Below, in pieces: positions 26,641-35,769 of a stretch of 64,000 nucleotides of DNA. The first letter of the stretch is position 1, and each line of letters begins with the position of its first letter. The notes under the pieces were generated by a model. The model saw only the letters and a program-made list of their open reading frames with translations. It had not been told where the DNA came from and did no database searches. The stretch spans positions 806,001-870,000 of the forward strand of contig NZ_CP015510.2 of assembly GCF_001931755.2 (NCBI RefSeq), given 5' to 3'. The DNA is from Wolbachia endosymbiont of Folsomia candida. Its GTDB lineage: Bacteria; Pseudomonadota; Alphaproteobacteria; Rickettsiales; Anaplasmataceae. The position numbers were made by a program, and so were the translations under genes.

Positions 26641-26778
26641 AATAACTATTAAGTAAAGCTTAATTTTACTTTAGCGCATATAAAGCACAAGCATTTTGTT
26701 TATCTGCTTTTATGCTCTGAATATTACCATTGACAATAAAGACAGTGCCTTGAAACTGTGCAGCGATATGTAAAGAAT

Positions 26779-27945
26779 TTAAAAAGCATCAAGCTCATAT
26801 TCAGTATGCAAATCTCTTACTAAAGCTTCAGCATGTTCTTTATGAATGATTATACTAATTTTGATTTCAGATGCTGTAATAGCAAGCACTTCTATCTTTT
26901 TTTCACTTAAAACCTTTAGTGTGCGATGCATAACTTCGGTGTTAGACATAACACCGATGCCAATTATCGAAATTTTAGCTATATTGTTATTTATGGTATA
27001 ATTTTTATCCTCGCTCAATAATTTCCTTACTAAATCAACATCAAACTTTGAAACAACAAAACTTGATCCATGTATCATATCAATTTTAACATTTACTCCT
27101 GCTATATCTTTTAAAGTATGCAAGGTATGAGCAATGTTAGTAAAAGTTACAAGAGCCTCATTAGTACTACAAGTTATCCCAGTAATCAAGTATTTCTCTA
27201 GTACGTCCCTTTCCCCTAGCACAGTAGTACCCTCTACTTCTTTAAAAGTAGACAATACCTGCACTTTAATGTTATGTTTCATTGCAAGTTGTACTGAACG
27301 GTTATGCAATATTCTAGCACCAGATGACGACATTTCCAACATTTCCTTGTAAGCAATAGATTTGAGTTTGTGTGCTTTTGGAACAATTTTTGGGTCAGCT
27401 GTATATACTCCATCAATATCACTAAAAATTTGACAAATTCCAACGCCAAAAGCTACCGCTAATGCAACAGCGGATATATCAGAGCCACCTCTTCCAAAAG
27501 TAGTGATTCTATCATCGTACGTAGCACCCTGAAAACCAGCAATAATTGCGACATTATAGCCTTCTATAAACGATCTTTTCAAACGATCAACTTTTATTGT
27601 TTTTATTTTAGATTCAGAGTGAGAATCATCAGTAATAATTGGCAACTGCCAGGCAAGCCATGATTTAGCGTTAACGCCGGTAGATTGAAGAGTAATTGCT
27701 AATAACCCACACGAAATCTGCTCTCCTGCTGAAAGCATAACATCGTATTCTGATTTCTCTTGCCTACAACTTAAATTTGAGATTTGTCTAGCCTGAAAAG
27801 CCATCTGATCAGTAAACCCAGCAACAGCAGATACAACAACAACCACGTTATAACCTTGCTCAACATCGTTTTTTATTAAACTTGCAACTCGGTTTAAATC
27901 AGTTAATGAAGTTCCACCAAATTTTTTTATGATTATTTTATCCAT
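26779..27945 (-). CDS. lysC: Aspartokinase
   Basis: Aspartokinase phosphorylates aspartate at the head of the diaminopimelate, lysine and threonine routes. The protein is 388 residues from ATG 27945, with the N-terminal KFGGTSLTDLNRV substrate loop, a TTFGRGGSDISAVALA stretch near residue 145 and a C-terminal pair of ACT domains (about 250-388; ISIIGIGVMSNTEV near 310). An open frame continues 24 codons upstream, but that part does not resemble the family. No strong ribosome site precedes either start. In Wolbachia the pathway probably serves diaminopimelate for lipid II. argD in this window can supply the aminotransferase step. Confidence 0.93.
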   Translation of the reverse strand: MDKIIIKKFGGTSLTDLNRVASLIKNDVEQGYNVVVVVSAVAGFTDQMAFQARQISNLSCRQEKSEYDVMLSAGEQISCGLLAITLQSTGVNAKSWLAWQLPIITDDSHSESKIKTIKVDRLKRSFIEGYNVAIIAGFQGATYDDRITTFGRGGSDISAVALAVAFGVGICQIFSDIDGVYTADPKIVPKAHKLKSIAYKEMLEMSSSGARILHNRSVQLAMKHNIKVQVLSTFKEVEGTTVLGERDVLEKYLITGITCSTNEALVTFTNIAHTLHTLKDIAGVNVKIDMIHGSSFVVSKFDVDLVRKLLSEDKNYTINNNIAKISIIGIGVMSNTEVMHRTLKVLSEKKIEVLAITASEIKISIIIHKEHAEALVRDLHTEYELDAF

Positions 27946-28045
27946 AGTTATAATATAGCCTTCTTCTGACGAAAAATATAGTTTTTGTATGAATTTGACA
28001 TTTGCGGCATGATGCATTTAGCCCTTACATATTACAGCTATAACT

Positions 28046-28492
28046 TCATGCATCCCTCAATCCTTCAAAAAAATCCTTTAGCAAGAAAGAGCATTCTGCT
28101 TCTAATATTCCACCATAAATTTCAGGAACATGATTGCAAAATTGAAATATCTTAGCACCATTTTCAACTCCACCGCCTTTTGGGTTATAAGCCCCGAAAT
28201 ACAATCGTCTAATCCTTGCAAAAGAGATAGCTTGAGCGCACATCGGGCACGGCTCTAATGTTACATACATGTCAAACTCACAAAGTCTTGAAGTTGAAAG
28301 TAATTCACATGCTTGCCTGATTGCTAATGTCTCCGCATGCGCTGTTGGGTCATTAGACGTAACAGTCATGTTGTATGCTGAAGCAATTACATTATCTCCA
28401 CTTACTATTACAGCTCCTATTGGCGCCTCATCCATTTCTTTTGCAATTTTAGCTTGCTCTATGGCAAGTTTCATGTGGAAATTGTTAAACAT
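28046..28492 (-). CDS. tadA: tRNA-specific adenosine deaminase
   Basis: TadA converts A34 to inosine in the wobble position of tRNA-Arg(ACG). The protein of 148 residues has the zinc-binding motif HAETLAIRQA near residue 47 (His and catalytic Glu) and PCPMCAQAI near 81 (both Cys). Length and order are typical. Its start is directly after the stop of the gene upstream at 28493, suggesting co-transcription. The lysC gene follows after about 100 bp. Confidence 0.94.
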   Translation of the reverse strand: MFNNFHMKLAIEQAKIAKEMDEAPIGAVIVSGDNVIASAYNMTVTSNDPTAHAETLAIRQACELLSTSRLCEFDMYVTLEPCPMCAQAISFARIRRLYFGAYNPKGGGVENGAKIFQFCNHVPEIYGGILEAECSFLLKDFFEGLRDA

Positions 28493-28834
28493 TTACTGAG
28501 TATTACAAGAAATATAGCTTTCTCCTTTAATCTTTTTTACCTTTCTTAAGCCGTAGACCTCACTTCTTGGCTCATTGAATTTAACCTTTACAGCCGGAGC
28601 ATGAATAATGTTATTGCATGATAACATGTTGTTATTTCCATCAACACTGTCGCTAACGTCGCTTTTTGCATAATCATGTTCTATTGCAATACGACTTATG
28701 GTTTCATTACGCTCAGCTTCTTCTGCATCTAGTATTGCACTTATTTCATTCTTTACAGGCTGATCCGCAGATCCGTTTACATATTCTAATAATTCCTTTG
28801 TATATTCATATAGATATATAATATTATCTAACAC
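28493..28834 (-). CDS. Hypothetical protein, 113 residues
   Basis: Not recognised. The start is GTG at 28834 after a good site AGAGGGGTAG. The protein is hydrophilic, with a helical first half (LYEYTKELLEYVNGSADQP, AILDAEEAERNETISRIAIE) and a basic C-terminal half (YGLRKVKKIKGESYIS). No signal peptide or membrane span is visible. Its stop touches the tadA start, and it follows pyrG on the same strand after a short gap, so it probably belongs to one transcript with tadA. Confidence 0.6.
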   Translation of the reverse strand: MLDNIIYLYEYTKELLEYVNGSADQPVKNEISAILDAEEAERNETISRIAIEHDYAKSDVSDSVDGNNNMLSCNNIIHAPAVKVKFNEPRSEVYGLRKVKKIKGESYISCNTQ

Positions 28835-28870
28835 CTACCCCTCTCTGTTAGCCTTATTTATTAAATTCTA

Positions 28871-30478
28871 TCAGACTTTTGTTTCTTTATCAACTGCTGC
28901 TTTAATAAATGATACAAAAAGAGGATGTGGAGAAAATGGCTTTGATTGAAATTCTGGATGAAATTGCACTCCGATAAACCATGGATGATTTTCTAGTTCC
29001 ACTGCTTCTACACATGTACCATCTTCTGATATGCTGCTACATATCAGCCCATTTTTCTCTAAATCATCTTTATAATCAGAATTGATAATATACCTATGTC
29101 TATGCCTCTCTGAGATGGTAGAACTGCCATATATATTCATCACTCTTGAATCTAAGTTTACGCTACATTTATATGCACCAAGCCTCATGGTTCCACCTAA
29201 ATTGCTATTTTGGCTATCAAGTAATTTTACAATAGGGTTTTTACAATCATAAAACTCTTCAGAGTGTACATCTTCAAGTTTTAAAACATTGCGAGCAAAT
29301 TCAATAACCGCAAGCTGCATACCAAAACATATTCCAAAAAATGGAATATTATTTATACGGGCGTAATTGATTGCTAAAATTTTACCTTCGATTCCATGAT
29401 CACCAAAACCTCCAGGCACAAGGATTGCACGAGAATTTTTTAATTCTTCTTCTACAGTTTTCTCACTTAGCACTCTTGAATTAACCCAATGTATCTTGAT
29501 GTTTACTTTATTAAAAATCGCTCCATGAGTCAGTGCTTCTACCAACGACTTATACGCATCTGGAAATTCTGTATATTTTCCGACTACTGATATAATAATT
29601 TTCTGCGTTGGATTCTTAATGGTATTTATTATTTCTTGCCATGATATCAAACTTGGCTTTGGCTTACTTAAATTAAAATGTTCTAAAATTTGTGTATCAA
29701 GCCCATATTGGCTATAGAGTGCTGGTAACTCGTATATATGACTTACATCAGGAGCTGGAATAACATTAGATAGAGGCACATTACAAAGATTAGCTATTTT
29801 CTCTCTTTGATCTTTGGAAATCTTTTTTTCGCTGCGACACAATATAATATCTGGTTGTAATCCTGCAAAATTTAACTCTCGAACCGAATGTTGTGTCGGT
29901 TTTGTCTTTAATTCCTGCGCTGCAGCAAGATATGGCACTAAAGTCAAATGTATAAGAATAACTCTCTGTTTTCCGAGCTTATAGCTAATTTGACGTATGG
30001 CTTCTAAAAATGGTTGGCTTTCGATATCACCTACAGTTCCACCTATTTCACATATTACAAAATCTAGATCTTCCGTATTATTAGAAATAAAAGACTTAAT
30101 TAAATCCGTAACATGTGGAATAACTTGCACAGTTTTGCCTAAGTAGTCACCGTGCCTCTCTTTCTTTAATAACTCATGATACACTTTACCAGTTGTTATA
30201 TTGTCATCTTTTGTTGCGTTAATACCAGTAAAACGCTCATAATTACCTAAATCCAAGTCAGTTTCAGCACCATCTTCTGTAACAAACACTTCACCATGTT
30301 GAGTAGGGTTCATTGTTCCAGGATCAATATTTAAATAAGGATCAAGTTTTCTAATGTGTATTTTAAAGTCATGGGCTTGAAGGAGCGCACCAACACTCGA
30401 AGAAACAAGGCCTTTCCCAAGTGACGATACAACTCCACCTGTTACAAAGATAAATTTAGTGCAAGTTGCCTCTTTCAT
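28871..30478 (-). CDS. pyrG: CTP synthase
   Basis: PyrG aminates UTP to CTP using glutamine and ATP. The protein of 535 residues has the synthetase domain with P-loop-like [17 protein letters not shown] at the N-terminus and the characteristic [20 protein letters not shown]. The glutaminase domain carries the nucleophile in [12 protein letters not shown] near residue 380 and the His-Glu pair in [16 protein letters not shown] near the end. Its ATG overlaps the secG stop (TAATG), so the two are translationally coupled. Together with pyrF it completes the end of pyrimidine synthesis. Confidence 0.97.
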   Translation of the reverse strand: MKEATCTKFIFVTGGVVSSLGKGLVSSSVGALLQAHDFKIHIRKLDPYLNIDPGTMNPTQHGEVFVTEDGAETDLDLGNYERFTGINATKDDNITTGKVYHELLKKERHGDYLGKTVQVIPHVTDLIKSFISNNTEDLDFVICEIGGTVGDIESQPFLEAIRQISYKLGKQRVILIHLTLVPYLAAAQELKTKPTQHSVRELNFAGLQPDIILCRSEKKISKDQREKIANLCNVPLSNVIPAPDVSHIYELPALYSQYGLDTQILEHFNLSKPKPSLISWQEIINTIKNPTQKIIISVVGKYTEFPDAYKSLVEALTHGAIFNKVNIKIHWVNSRVLSEKTVEEELKNSRAILVPGGFGDHGIEGKILAINYARINNIPFFGICFGMQLAVIEFARNVLKLEDVHSEEFYDCKNPIVKLLDSQNSNLGGTMRLGAYKCSVNLDSRVMNIYGSSTISERHRHRYIINSDYKDDLEKNGLICSSISEDGTCVEAVELENHPWFIGVQFHPEFQSKPFSPHPLFVSFIKAAVDKETKV

Positions 30479-30798
30479 TAATTTTCAAATGGAACGGAAG
30501 TAGATTCTTTTTCTTGTTTTTTTTCTAATATGATTTTCTCTGCAATCGATTTTTTATGCACGTCTTTTGAAGATAATCCCGATAACAGTAATGTGTTTAT
30601 AATGAACAACCCAGCTATTATAGCCGTTATTTTGCTGAGCGGATTTGCAGAAGATTTCATTGGAACCATTGAATTGAGTCCCTGTTGCGAACTACTAAAA
30701 CCACTTAGTGAGCTACTGCCAGGTGGCTGCAAAAGAACTAAAATCACCAAAACAATAACTAGTATTATTTGAAATATATTTAATATCATTATTGACAT
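30478..30798 (-). CDS. secG: Protein translocase subunit SecG
   Basis: SecG is the small accessory subunit of the SecYEG channel in the inner membrane. The protein of 106 residues has two membrane helices (about 5-24 and 55-76) joined by a Gly/Ser-rich loop with [20 protein letters not shown], which is typical. The charged tail ([14 protein letters not shown]) is cytoplasmic-like. It is upstream of and overlapping pyrG by one base. Confidence 0.9.
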   Translation of the reverse strand: MSIMILNIFQIILVIVLVILVLLQPPGSSSLSGFSSSQQGLNSMVPMKSSANPLSKITAIIAGLFIINTLLLSGLSSKDVHKKSIAEKIILEKKQEKESTSVPFEN

Positions 30799-30913
30799 TG
30801 TGGGCAGCGCTTAAAAGAAAAATTTTAGAGGCGTGAAGCGCTTAAGTCAAGCTCTTATAAACACCTGTCATCTCAAGTGATTATAGCTTCAATTCTATTT
30901 ACTTTTAAATTTA

Positions 30914-31162
30914 TTAATACTGGCGGTAAACATTATCGCATACTGCTCCTTTCCAGTCAATCCTAACAACATTTATGCTACTACTTGGTTGTTTTAATAA
31001 TCCTCTACCTTCTTTTTTTGTTATTTGTATATCTTCACCGAGATAGTGATATATTTTACTACCCCAGTTCACCTGACTAGATCTACTAGATTCGTTGCTA
31101 CTTTTATTGGAATCATGAAATTCCTGATAAGGCCAACTTTTATCATTACTAGCATCACACAT
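30914..31162 (-). CDS. Hypothetical small protein
   Basis: Not recognised. The protein of 82 residues starts MCDASNDKSW after TATGGAGTAATTT, a good site. It is hydrophilic and Ser/Asn-rich in the first third, with no signal peptide or membrane span. The tail INVVRIDWKGAVCDNVYR is moderately conserved in style but matches no family I know. It lies alone between secG and ileS, divergent from ileS. Confidence 0.5.
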   Translation of the reverse strand: MCDASNDKSWPYQEFHDSNKSSNESSRSSQVNWGSKIYHYLGEDIQITKKEGRGLLKQPSSSINVVRIDWKGAVCDNVYRQY

Positions 31163-31331
31163 AAATTACTCCATAATAAAATAAATATAATGCATATATT
31201 GTCATAATATACAAAAATGCCAAATAAGTAGTGATAAACTAATAACTATAGAAGCAAAGTTTAATCCTCTTAAATTTGTAATTTTCTGGAAAGCGGTATA
31301 TTCTTTGGTTTTACTTGAAGTTAAAGTGAAC

Positions 31332-34300
31332 ATGAAGTCAAAGCATTACCCTGATACAACAAGCAGCCCTAATTTTCCATCACTGGAAAAGGAAATTATA
31401 AAATTCTGGCAAGAAAATAAAGTATTTGAGCAGTCAGTGGAAGAGCGCTCTTTAGATAATTGCTTTGTATTTTATGATGGGCCTCCATTTGCAAACGGGC
31501 TACCGCATTATGGACATTTGCTTACTGGTTTCATAAAAGACGCATTTGCAAGATATCAAACGATGCTCCAAAAAAGAGTTGAACGAAGATTCGGTTGGGA
31601 TTGCCATGGACTGCCGGCTGAAATGGGTGCTGAAAAGGAGCTTGGAATATCGGGTAGAACCGAGATAGAAAAATTTGGCATCGATAAGTTTAACAATCAT
31701 TGCCGCACCTCCGTGATGAAATTTGCTTCAGAATGGGAAAAATACGTAAATAGGCAAGCAAGATGGGTGGATTTTCAGAGTGGCTATAAAACTATGGATA
31801 AGTCGTTCATGGAATCGGTCATGTGGGCATTTAAACAACTCTATGATAAAGGTTTAGTATATGAATCAGTCCGTGTTGTGCCTTATAGCTGGGCATGCGA
31901 AACTCCGTTATCTAATTTTGAAACAAGACTGGATAATGCTTATAGGGAAAAGGCCAGTAAAGCCGTAACCGTTGCATTTGAGCTGTTAGAGGAACCACAA
32001 AAGCTTAAAGATATTGCAGAAAAGTGTAGGTTGTTAGCCTGGACAACAACTCCTTGGACACTACCAAGCAATCTAGCTTTGGCAATAGGAAAGGATATAA
32101 AGTATTGTGCAGTGTCAATCCACTCTTCGGTGTCATTCCAGCGCGTGACGCTGGAATCCAGAGAAAAGGAATCATGGATCCCAGTGTCAAGCACTGGGAT
32201 AACAAATAGTAGCACTGAAATGACAGATAATAGCGCTGGAATGACAGATAGTAGTGTTGGGATAACAGATAGTAGCGCTGGAATGATACCAAATCAAAAT
32301 GAAATTTATATCTTCGCTGAAAGCTATTTGGAGAAGTTTATTGACCACTGTACAAAGAGCAATATTCAATATGAAGACTGTAACATAAAACTTACAGCAA
32401 ATGATCTAGCAGGTCTTTCTTACAAGCCACTGTTTGACTATTTTAAAGACACAAAAAATGCATTTCACGTTTTTATTGCTGATTATGTTACAGAAGAAGA
32501 CGGCACTGGAGTTGTACACACAGCTCCTGGGTTTGGTGAAGAAGACTTTAATCTCTGCAAAATTCATGACATTCCGGCCATTTGTCCAATCGATAACAGT
32601 GCAAAATTTACTGCTGAAGTACCAGATCTAGCTGGCATTCACGTTTTTGATACAAATGATATAGTAATAAAAAAACTAAAAGAGCAGGGAAATTGGTTTA
32701 AAACTGAGCAATATATTCACAATTATCCACACTGCTGGCGGACTGATACTCCTTTAATATACCGCACTATGCCTTCTTGGTACGTGGCTGTTACAAAATT
32801 TAAGCATCGAATGATGGAGCTAAACAAAAAAGTTAATTGGATGCCAAATCATATCAGGGATGGTCAATTTGGAAAGTGGCTTGAAGGAGCGCATGATTGG
32901 TCAATTTCGCGTAATCGTTTCTGGGGCACTCCAATTCCTGTGTGGCAGTCAGATGATGCAAAGTACCCAAGAGTGGATGTGTATGGTTCAATAGAAGAGC
33001 TTGAAAGAGATTTTAATGTAAAAGTGGATGATTTACATAGACCATTTATTGATACTTTAACAAGGCCAAATCCTGATGATCCAACTGGAAAATCAACTAT
33101 GCGTCGTGTGCCTGATGTATTTGACTGCTGGTTTGAGTCTGGCTCAATGCCATTTGCACAAGTCCACTATCCATTTGAAAATAAAGAGTGGTTTGAAAAT
33201 AATTTTCCTGCAGATTTTATCACTGAATACATAGCACAAACTCGAGGTTGGTTTTATACGCTGTTTGTATTATCTACCGCTCTATTTGATCGCGAACCAT
33301 TTAAAAATTGCATATGTCATGGCGTTGTTTTAGATGTAAAGGGACAAAAATTATCCAAACGTTTGAACAATTACGCAGACCCAATGGAAGTTTTTGACCA
33401 ATATGGTTCTGACGCTCTGCGTTTTCTTATGCTTTCTGGCTCTATTGTTTGTGGTGGGAACTTGCTGCTTGATAAAGAAGGGAATTCAATACGTGATGTG
33501 CTGAGAAACGTGATAAAACCTATTTGGAATAGCTACCACTTCTTCACTATGTATGCAAATGCAGATGGAATTAAAGCTGAAATTTGCAAGGATTATAAAA
33601 ACACTCTCGATCGCTACATGATTTCTAAGTGCTTTGAAGCTATACAGAAAATCCAGACTGCTATGAATCAGTATAATTCTCAAGAAGCTTGCAAAATTCT
33701 AATGGACTTTTTTGAGGTGCTAAACAATTGGTATATTCGCCAGAGTCGTGAGCGTTTTTGGAAAGAAAGCTTAGATCAGGATAAAATCGATGCTTATAAT
33801 GTTTTATACACAGTTTTTTATTATATATTGAGGGCTTCAGCTCCTTTACTTCCACTCACAACAGAAACTATATGGCAAGGGCTTAAATATAAAAAATCAT
33901 CGGTACATTTATCTGATTTTCCACCATTGGAGAAGTTTGATCATGAGCTCACCGCAAAAATGGATTTAGTAAAAGAAATATGTAACGCTGCATTATCAAT
34001 TCGAAATACTTATAACATAAGGGTGCGTCAGCCGCTTGGCAGCATGACAATCTATCATAAGTCTTCATGTGATTTCCTTACTGGAGAGTACCAAGAAATC
34101 ATAAAAAGCGAAGTAAATGTAAAAGAATTGAAAATAGCGAGTGAATTAAAGGAAGTTGCATCGCTAGAATTGAAATTAAATTTTCCATTACTTGGCAAGA
34201 GGATGCCAGATAAAATCAAGAAATTAGTACAATATGTGAAGCAAGGCAAATGGCAGCAAATTGAAGAAACTGTTATCCCAGAACCCTTCCATCATGCCAC

Positions 34301-34793
34301 CCAAGAACCATCTCCTGTCATCCCAGTGCGTGACACTGGGATCCAGCTTCCAGCGTCATACGCTGGAACGACAGAAAGAGGTCTCATACTTTTGGGAGAC
34401 GAATCAGAGAACTACATTATAGAAAAAGACGAGTATGAGTTGTTATTAAAGGCAAACAGTGAATTTTCTTCCGTGTTTGATAATAATAAGGGAATTGTGA
34501 TACTAAATACCACTTTAAGTGATGAATTAATTCTAGAGGGACTTGCAAGGGATGTTGTAAGGCTCATTCAAGAAACCAGAAAACAGGCGGATTTTCATAT
34601 ATCTGATCGTGTTAAAGTTATAATCAAAACAGAAGATGAAAAAATTAAGGAGGCAGTAAATAATTGGAATGAATACATAAAAGAGCAGACTCTTTCTTTA
34701 TCTTTAGAAGTTAATGCAAATGCTCAAATAGATAATTATTATTCTAGTAACTATGAAAATGTTTCTATATACGTCAGCAAGGTAATTGAGTAG
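31332..34793 (+). CDS. ileS: Isoleucyl-tRNA synthetase with repeat-derived insertions
   Basis: IleS charges tRNA-Ile and edits valine. From MKSKHYPDTT it has 1153 residues; nine upstream codons to 31305 are less likely. Class I motifs are PPFANGLPHYGHLLTG (HIGH) near residue 52 and QKLSKRLNNYADP (KMSKS region) near 673. Editing-domain stretches include WTTTPWTLPSN near 239. Two foreign-looking inserts are read in frame. The first, residues about 267-319, combines two palindrome units with four 21-bp tandem units. The second, about 995-1014, comes from two palindromes. Both sit where insertions could be tolerated as loops. The gene is otherwise complete. Confidence 0.95.
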   Translation: MKSKHYPDTTSSPNFPSLEKEIIKFWQENKVFEQSVEERSLDNCFVFYDGPPFANGLPHYGHLLTGFIKDAFARYQTMLQKRVERRFGWDCHGLPAEMGAEKELGISGRTEIEKFGIDKFNNHCRTSVMKFASEWEKYVNRQARWVDFQSGYKTMDKSFMESVMWAFKQLYDKGLVYESVRVVPYSWACETPLSNFETRLDNAYREKASKAVTVAFELLEEPQKLKDIAEKCRLLAWTTTPWTLPSNLALAIGKDIKYCAVSIHSSVSFQRVTLESREKESWIPVSSTGITNSSTEMTDNSAGMTDSSVGITDSSAGMIPNQNEIYIFAESYLEKFIDHCTKSNIQYEDCNIKLTANDLAGLSYKPLFDYFKDTKNAFHVFIADYVTEEDGTGVVHTAPGFGEEDFNLCKIHDIPAICPIDNSAKFTAEVPDLAGIHVFDTNDIVIKKLKEQGNWFKTEQYIHNYPHCWRTDTPLIYRTMPSWYVAVTKFKHRMMELNKKVNWMPNHIRDGQFGKWLEGAHDWSISRNRFWGTPIPVWQSDDAKYPRVDVYGSIEELERDFNVKVDDLHRPFIDTLTRPNPDDPTGKSTMRRVPDVFDCWFESGSMPFAQVHYPFENKEWFENNFPADFITEYIAQTRGWFYTLFVLSTALFDREPFKNCICHGVVLDVKGQKLSKRLNNYADPMEVFDQYGSDALRFLMLSGSIVCGGNLLLDKEGNSIRDVLRNVIKPIWNSYHFFTMYANADGIKAEICKDYKNTLDRYMISKCFEAIQKIQTAMNQYNSQEACKILMDFFEVLNNWYIRQSRERFWKESLDQDKIDAYNVLYTVFYYILRASAPLLPLTTETIWQGLKYKKSSVHLSDFPPLEKFDHELTAKMDLVKEICNAALSIRNTYNIRVRQPLGSMTIYHKSSCDFLTGEYQEIIKSEVNVKELKIASELKEVASLELKLNFPLLGKRMPDKIKKLVQYVKQGKWQQIEETVIPEPFHHATQEPSPVIPVRDTGIQLPASYAGTTERGLILLGDESENYIIEKDEYELLLKANSEFSSVFDNNKGIVILNTTLSDELILEGLARDVVRLIQETRKQADFHISDRVKVIIKTEDEKIKEAVNNWNEYIKEQTLSLSLEVNANAQIDNYYSSNYENVSIYVSKVIE
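32131..32289 (+). repeat. Palindromes plus 21-bp tandem repeat in frame inside ileS
   Basis: Two palindrome units (32131-32157; 32174-32198) are followed by four units of 21 bp starting at 32199, 32220, 32241 and 32262, each coding a version of MTDSSAG. The whole tract is a multiple of three with no stop. Confidence 0.88.
34316..34374. repeat. Two palindromic units in frame inside ileS, 3' part
   Basis: A complete canonical palindrome at 34316-34346 is followed by a second, diverged unit (arms TTCCAGCG and CGCTGGAA) at 34348-34370. They encode SPVIPVRDTGIQLPASYAGT without a stop. Confidence 0.88.
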
Positions 34794-34867
34794 CAATAAA
34801 AATTGGTGGCCTTATAACCATAACGTCACCTTTGAAATAAAATGCTCATACAGTTGTTGTTCAAGTC

Positions 34868-35011
34868 AGACTTCTTTCGAAACTCGCTTGTGCGAGGCAA
34901 GTGCTAGGAGCACACGGAGCGGAAAACCGCAGTGTATTGAACATACATGAGGATTTGAGCACCGAAGCGACAACGCAATTTCCCACAGAAGTAGAGTTTC
35001 GAAAGAAGTCT
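34868..35011. mobile_element. MITE-like element with 18-bp inverted ends
   Basis: The 144-bp segment begins AGACTTCTTTCGAAACTC and ends with its exact complement. It has no transposase. A near-identical, one-ended copy lies inverted at 61517-61624, and a diverged copy ends near 44262. The tatC stop codon lies three bases beyond it. Confidence 0.7.
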
Positions 35012-35013
35012 AT

Positions 35014-35769
35014 TTACTTTTTTTTCTTCTCGATATACTTACATATCAAAATAGACAATTCATATAGAATCAACATAGGAATTGCTAGTCCTACTTGGCT
35101 GAGTACATCAGGTGGAGTTAAAATTGCAGCGAGAATAAAAATTACTACTATTGCGATTCTGCGTTTATTTGACAAGCTTTGTGCACTAAGTAACCCAACT
35201 CTCACCATTAATGTGAGTATGACTGGAATTTGAAATGCAGTGCCAAATGCAAACATAAATTGGAGCACAAGATCTAAATATTCGCTCACTGATGGCATGA
35301 ACTCTATTGGTATACCAAAAGATTTACCACTATGTTCAAAAGTAATGAAGAATTTCCACGCTAAAGGAAATATATAGTAATAAACTACAGTGGCACCCAT
35401 TACGAATAAAACTGGCGTTGCAATTAAGTATGGTAACAATACTGCCCTTTCGCTTTTATATAACCCAGGCGCTAAAAACATATAGAATTGCCATGCAAAT
35501 ACAGGAAAGGAAAATAAAATTGCACTCATTATCGCAACTCTGAGATACACAAAAAACGCTTCTGTTAAATCTGTGTAAATTAAAGAAAAACCATTGCTGC
35601 CTTTTGTGGCCTCTATTAAAGGTGAAAGTAAAAATCGATATATATTTTCCTTAAAATAATAACATAAACCAAAAGCAACACAAAAAAACAAGAAGCAAAA
35701 AATCACCCTTTTTCTTAGTTCTGCAAAGTGCTCATAAAATGAAGCGTTGTTATTTAATTTCTCATTCAT
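35014..35769 (-). CDS. tatC: Sec-independent translocase subunit TatC
   Basis: TatC is the receptor of the twin-arginine export system in the inner membrane. The protein of 251 residues starts with the family-type HFAELRKRVIFC (after NNASFYE), and has six membrane segments, for example AIMSAILFSFPVFAWQFYMF and VILTLMVRVGLL. The FLAPGLYKSERAVL loop near residue 96 with its Glu is typical. It overlaps gapA by four bases (ATGA). Its last codons abut a MITE-like element, which may have replaced a former tail. tatA is elsewhere, at 56446-56613. Confidence 0.94.
   Translation of the reverse strand: MNEKLNNNASFYEHFAELRKRVIFCFLFFCVAFGLCYYFKENIYRFLLSPLIEATKGSNGFSLIYTDLTEAFFVYLRVAIMSAILFSFPVFAWQFYMFLAPGLYKSERAVLLPYLIATPVLFVMGATVVYYYIFPLAWKFFITFEHSGKSFGIPIEFMPSVSEYLDLVLQFMFAFGTAFQIPVILTLMVRVGLLSAQSLSNKRRIAIVVIFILAAILTPPDVLSQVGLAIPMLILYELSILICKYIEKKKK

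Noticed and set aside
28018..28045. N-terminal extension of lysC up to 28017
   Set aside because: The 24 extra codons (MHHAANVKF...) do not resemble aspartokinase and have no ribosome site; KFGGTS normally lies within ten residues of the start.
35014..35233. Plus-strand ORF 34901-35233 covering the MITE-like element and the tatC end
   Set aside because: It is antisense to tatC and crosses the repeat boundary; no ribosome site.
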